From Chrysemys picta bellii (lineage: Eukaryota > Chordata > Testudines > Emydidae), in contig NC_088795.1 in the NCBI RefSeq assembly GCF_011386835.1, positions 98,702,434 through 98,766,433 of the forward strand: DNA of 64,000 nucleotides, in the 5' to 3' direction. Within the stretch, counting starts at the first letter, position 1. Every line of letters begins with the position of its first letter. Position numbers and translations under genes: made by a program. The notes beneath the pieces are model-generated. The model searched no databases. It saw nothing but the letters and a program-made list of their open reading frames with translations, and was not told the DNA's origin. This document shows positions 56,601 to 62,600 of the stretch, in pieces.

Positions 56601-59600
56601 CTGGCCAAGCCTGCCCCGGGCCAGCTACCCCGAGGAGGACTGGCCAAGCCTGCCCCGGGCCAGCTACCCCGAGGAGGACTGGCCAAGCCTGCCCCGGGCC
56701 AGCTACCCTGGTGGAGAGCTGCCGGACCTGCCCCCAAGCCCCGCACCAGAGGAACCGATGCTGTTGGACTGGCCCGAACCCGGTGTCGCCAACGAGGTAG
56801 GCCCCGAGAGGGAACACGGAAGTAGCCCTGGGGTAGCCGACCCCGGTCAGGCTGCAGAGACATGTGAGCCGATGTCAGTGTGTTTCGGTCAGGACACCCC
56901 ACTGACCAGCAGCGGCAGTAACCGCTGCTAGGGCCCCGGGCTGGGACGCAGTGGAGTGGGTGGACCTGCGTCCCCCCCTGCCACCCCTGCTCACGGGTGG
57001 CAGGCTTCCCCCTCATCCAACGCTCAGGTAGGAACCTGGGCCTCCCCCAAGTGTATTGTTGCTCAGCCCCCGCACCAGAGGGCCTGAGCCCCTTAACTGA
57101 CTGTTGCTCAGCCCCCACACCAGAGGGCCTGAGCCCCTTAACTGACTGTTGCTCAGCCCCCGCACCAGAGGGCCTGAGCCCCTTAACTGACGGTTGCTCA
57201 GACCCTGCACCAAAAGGCCTGAGCTAGCTGATTGTTTGCTCAGCCCTGCCTGAGGGCCTGAGCTCCCTGAACTGTGGGTCGCTCAGCCCCTGCATAAAGG
57301 GGCCTGAGCTTTGACTGTCTGTGCTGTAGTGAGTCAGTGTGGTGCCCCTCCGTCCCGGAGGGTAGAGCCCCGGCGCGAACCTACTACAAGTAGGTTCCTT
57401 TGTAAAACTATTTTTCTGTTGTATGCATTTATAATTCCCCTGTCCTCTCCCTCTCCCCACAGCTGAAAATTTAGCCCGGCGATTTAACAGGTCTAAATTG
57501 TATGAAGCTTCAAAAGGTAAAATAAGATTTAAGTACTTCAGTATCCTTCAGAATGAAAAAGATGCTAGATACATATAATAATGAACTGCACTATAAAGTA
57601 GCTTACTTTCTAACAGAAAGTTACTTACTATTGACTGACATGGGTAAAAACAGCTATCTAACAATATATTTTCAAGTAGATCTTGATCTGCAAGAGAAGA
57701 AAATACTGGTTAAATACATTTGTACAATACTGTAAAGTTTGTAGTATAAGTCAATAAAATTCATAACCAAGGCAAAGATTGAAAAATAAATTAATAGTTT
57801 AAAGACATAGTAAATTGTTAAAATCTTCTGATATTGCTTAAAGTACAAATTTAGCTGCAAAAGGTAAAATATCAAGGTAGCTGCATTCAGATCTGCCATT
57901 CATGTCAGAGTATTATAAGTTCAATGCAAAACATTTTAAAATGTACATTAGGTTTCTTAAATGCTTAAATTTATAAATATATGAAAGTTACATAGGTGTC
58001 TTGATCCCTCAAGTATTTCAATATAGCTATTTCTACTTTATAGACTTCCCAATAGTGGCTCCTTAAGGCAAAGATGCCTGTCTGCCATATATACTATTAG
58101 TTATAGAAGTGGGGATGGCTTAAGTTCTCTCCCCCTTCTGGAGACATAGGGTGAAATCCTGGCCCCACTGAAGTCAATGGCAAAATTGACATAATTGGCA
58201 ACAATGGGGCCAGAATTTCACTCATCTTCTGAGGAACCCTGGAAATGAGAATGGTAGATGACATTCCCAGCTCTAGGACACAGCATCCACTAATGCTGCT
58301 TCAGACTTTTTTCTTTCAGAGCACTTCCAAGGATTTTCTTCTGAAGAAAATAGGTTAATATTACTGCACTGTACCTGCATATTACTTTTAAGAAAACCAC
58401 ACACCTGCCATGGAGAGAATACTTTTCTTGGTACCTTTGACTCAACTAAATCCACAATAGTATTTAGTTATGGAATGGTATGCATGACTATTAAAGACTT
58501 CTATGCCCATAAAGGAGAGGCAGCATAAAACAGTGCCCATACTTGTTCAAATGTGTCGCTACTGCAAGGTTGTTTGACATCACTAAGTGGCTTCAGATAG
58601 CTTTGCCCACTGTTGCATTTGCCCTCATCAGGAAAGCAAATGAAAGGACAAGAAAGCCCTGCCTCCTGCTGCTAGATCTATGAACCTCACTTCACACTGG
58701 GAAAATGGCTGCACTTGCTAATTTACAATGAAGTAGACTGTTCAGTTCTGGCACCCTTACATTAAGTAATACTTTATTAAAGGATTCTGTTCATACTGTG
58801 CCATGATTCATTTATTCACTCTTAAATAACAGGTGCACAGTTGGAAGATTAAAAAGACCTCCTAATTTCTGCTGACACCCCACCGTTTTTCTTCTATGGA
58901 GGTATATTTTTGGGGTGGTGGCAAGGAGAGAAGAGGAAGAGAGGACATTCTCCAAGATGTAGTAGTATTCTTAGCTAGTGAGAAGACTATCCAGTCTAGT
59001 TTGGAAGCATAAAATGATTCAGCTAAATTGCACTCTCAATATATAAGGGCATGCAGTGACAGATGTCTCAGGAGACAAGTACTCAAGATAATACAACATT
59101 TACCTTAAACATATCAAATTAAAAAAAATATCCACCCAAATGCAACCTCTGACTCGTAACCCACCATAACCAAAAAGTGAGGAGAATTACTGCTGGGGGA
59201 TTAAATAATTAATGAGCCATGCATATTATTAATTTTTTGCGCAGAAAAAAAGCTTCTGCCGAAAAATTGCTACAGTTCCATCTTTTGCCCACCAGAGGGC
59301 GCTATTACAATAACAGCAGCAGCTCCCATCAGAAAACTTCTGTAGTGTCGTCTTTTGCCCACCAGAGGGTGCTGTGGCAATAGAACACAGCAGCAGCTCC
59401 CAGTCAACTAGGAAAGAGAAAGAGCCTGCCTTCTTCACAGGAGCTGCAAGGTCAGGAGACGGAGACTCATAAGGGCTAGTGGGGGAGGACAGACTGGTGC
59501 AGGGACTGAATGGGATTGGGGGCCACAGGGGGAGGGAGCTGCATGGTCACATGGTGATGGGGGAGAGGGTGCAGAGCTACATAGGGACAGGGGGTAGCTT

Positions 59601-62600
59601 AGTGGGGGCACAGAGACATATGGGGACATGGGGAGGGGTTGCAAGGCCACATGGTGATGGGGGAGTGGGTGTCTGAATGGGGGTGGAGGGACACATGTGG
59701 AGAGGGGGTGCAAGGACACACGGGGATGTAGGAACACAAGGGAACAGGGGCAGATGTGCCTGACTGAATGGGAGAGGCTAGGGGTCAGCCAGGGTCTGCA
59801 TGGGGGAAGCTCCCTAACAATCCCTCCCCGCCCCCCAAATAAATTTGTTCCATACTTTTCCCACCCATATCCAACAACCCTCCAAGTTCACACCCAGGCT
59901 CCTTCCCAGCAATTTACTTCCCTCTCCCTCAGCTCCTTCATTACCCCTAACTCCCCCAAGCCTTTGCACCGCTTCTAAGGGGTGCAGGAAATACGGTTCT
60001 GTACTGTTGTTTAAATGAATTATTACTCAGAGTTCTGTATTAATATGCATAGTTAGGAATCTCTCTGTCAAAGAACATTTCCTGAATCTTTTTTGTTGTT
60101 TGTATTAGACATACTTGCTCACAGGTATTTTGAAATAAATGACCAAAAATAATTGAAACTGGTGTGATTATATTGTGTTATTTTGACAAATAAAATTGGA
60201 GAATTTTAAAATATTGTGCTCAGAATTTTTAAATTTTTGGTGCAGAATTCCCCTAGGAGTATAAGAATGGTTTAGAGCCACTGTTTGTTTTGATGAATAC
60301 CCTTCCCTTGGTTTCAGTAGCAAAGGGACAAGATGAGGTTTAATTATTTTCTCATCTTATAGGTAATGCTGCGAGTCTGTCACAAAAGTCACGGATTCCG
60401 TGACTTTCCCTGACCTCCGTGACTTTTGCAGAGTCTGGTGCTGGCTCACAGTTTGGGTGTATGGGAGGGGGCTCAGGATTAGGGGCAGAGGTTGGGGGCT
60501 GCAGGGGGTGCTTACCTTGGGGTGGGAAGCTCCTGGTTCCCACTAGCATGGCTCCCCTGCAGCTCCTAGGTGGCTGAGGGGTCTTCATGCTGCCAGCGCC
60601 CGCAGGCCCCGCCCCCACAGCTCCCATTGGCGGTGGTTCCCAGCCAATGGGAGCTGCGGCAGCTGGCACTTGTGGCGGGAGCAGCAGAGTCCTGCCCTGG
60701 CCCCTGCCTCCGCTGCCTAGGAGCTGCAGGGAAGCAGAGCCGGGTAGGAAGCCCTGCCAGCCCTGCCAAACCCCCACACCCATACCAGCCGCGCACCATG
60801 GCAGGTAGGTCTCGAATTAATCTGTTTTATGATTTAAATATTAAGCACTTCAGTAAGTAAGTCATCATCCTTTTGCTTTTGTTTGGCTTCTTCAGGGCCA
60901 AAGGCATCTGGTGTCAGATTTGCTACTTTAATTTTTTGCTGTTTCAGTGAAAGGTTGGTGGCTAAGTCTCTTCCTTCCATGACTTAATCTGCTTGCTAGT
61001 CTCCTCCACTGAAATGACTGCAGTTCAGATCTCTGACTCACAAATTAGGACTAGCAGACATCTACTCATTGCAGAAAACAGCACACTATCTTTGGCTTGC
61101 ATGCTGGTTTGGGCAGAAGTATTGTGCCCAACGCAGGCACAACATAGCTGAAAGCACTGCTATAGCACATGCACAAATGACTTCAGCTCCATCCTTTAAA
61201 GGGCATTGCTTGTCTGGGCCAGCCAAGCTCTGCTAACCATGCCCACTCCATAAACACCCATGCAAGGCAAATCTCAATTTAACCCTTGGTTATACATAAG
61301 GCAGTGAAGAACAATTCAGTTTTCTGAATTTTTCAGCAAGCAATTTCCATTGTCAGTAATTGTTTGTTCCTATCTTGTGCGTGCTTAATTTCACATTTAG
61401 TGCACAAGACTGTTGAGAAGAAGATTGCCAGAAGATAACCTTAAGATGTTCTCAACTATACTATATTTTGTGTTCATTGCATTTTCTGGTGCTCTGTTCC
61501 CCTCACCACTAAGAATTATTTTTGTTCCTACATTAGAAGCAACACTGTATCACCAAGAATAGAGAGTAACAGTTTCTTAGCCTTCTTTTAGATTCAGAGC
61601 TGGATGAAAAATGCCTATGCTACATCTTTCAGATGAAAAGGTCACAATAGCAGCAGGGAGAAGGAACGCACTTCTATTTCTTCTCCTCAAATTTCTATTG
61701 TTTAGCTACTATATCCTCTGAATTTTACCCAATGAAAGTTTCTTAGCATTTGGTCAGGAACAATTACTCTTTTCTGTTTGATCCAGGGAAACCTGATGTC
61801 ACCACATATTTTAGGTAGTTCCCATGGATACTAAATGGTTTCTCATTTTTTATACTGACTCACTTTTGTGATGCAGTCATACTGAACTAAATCCTGCAAA
61901 GTGCTGAGCCTGCCACCATCTACTGTTAAAATCTCACAAAAGATGCCAGTGCTAAGTGTCTCTCCCTCATGAGTCTATTTTTGGAGTGAGTACAGACACA
62001 AAATGTAACTCTTTGTCCTTGAAATGGCCAAAAGGTAGGTGTTGCAGTGGACTAGCATGACAAGATGGATCAGGTAATATCTTTTACTGGACCAACTTCT
62101 GTTGGTCATTTGTTCAGCTTCTAAAGTTTCTAAAGAGAAATGCCATGTTTGCCAGTTCAGTCACTGTTAATTTTTTCCTCTTTTCTACTCAGTTTTCTTT
62201 TGGAAAGATTTCTCTCTTTCTTGGAGTCTAGTTATCTGGGACTTCTGCATTTTTGTTTTTTCAGTCACAAAAAAAGGAGTGAAATTACATGTGAAAGTAC
62301 AGAGGACACAGCAGAAATGTCAGCTGTAAACTGGGAAGTTACTGCTACAAGCCAGCAAACACTTAACAAAACTAGTTGACACTATTTACAAGTGGCCAAA
62401 CAATATGAATACTTGAACTCCATTTTGGTGAGGATGCAGTGTTAATTTATTCTTATGTTTAGGAGACTGTCCATTTTATTTTATTTTCCCTCTTACTGAC
62501 AGTTTTGAAGGATTCCTCTAACAAAACATTCAAAGGTCTATTTTTCAGCCTCTATTTTTTAATGCACATTAATTTGATGTAGTGTATTTCAAACTGATAG

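Larger units (their letters stand above)
56203..57388 (+). mobile_element. Solo LTR (1186 bp) with 5-bp target duplication AGTAG
   Basis: The unit starts TGTAGTGAGG and ends CCTACTACA, so the tips TGTAG and CTACA are inverted. AGTAG flanks both sides (56198-56202 and 57389-57393). A TATAAAA box lies at 56325-56331. GC content is very high compared with the intron. Two tandem repeat blocks lie inside. No internal retroviral genes are present, so it is a solo LTR left by recombination. Whether it is ERV or gypsy type is not decided. It lies antisense to NSUN7. Confidence 0.9.
50013..57628 (-). other. NSUN7: NSUN7 intron 2, the main transposon cluster
   Basis: This 7.6 kb intron holds a short CR1 tail (51540-51648), a DIRS element in sense to NSUN7 (51708-55040) broken by CR1, an inverted pair of CR1 tails, and a solo LTR (56203-57388). 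The part 50013-51540 is AT-rich with some old palindromes around 51115-51320. The part 55513-56200 shows no gene or named repeat. Confidence 0.75.

Noticed and set aside
56432..57118. 228-codon minus-strand frame across the LTR
   Set aside because: It is open because the 39-bp and 45-bp repeats have periods divisible by three. There is no independent coding evidence.
59435..59737. 100-codon minus-strand frame rich in Pro, Ser and His
   Set aside because: It is the antisense of a degenerate G-rich tandem repeat inside a transposon, so the composition explains the openness.
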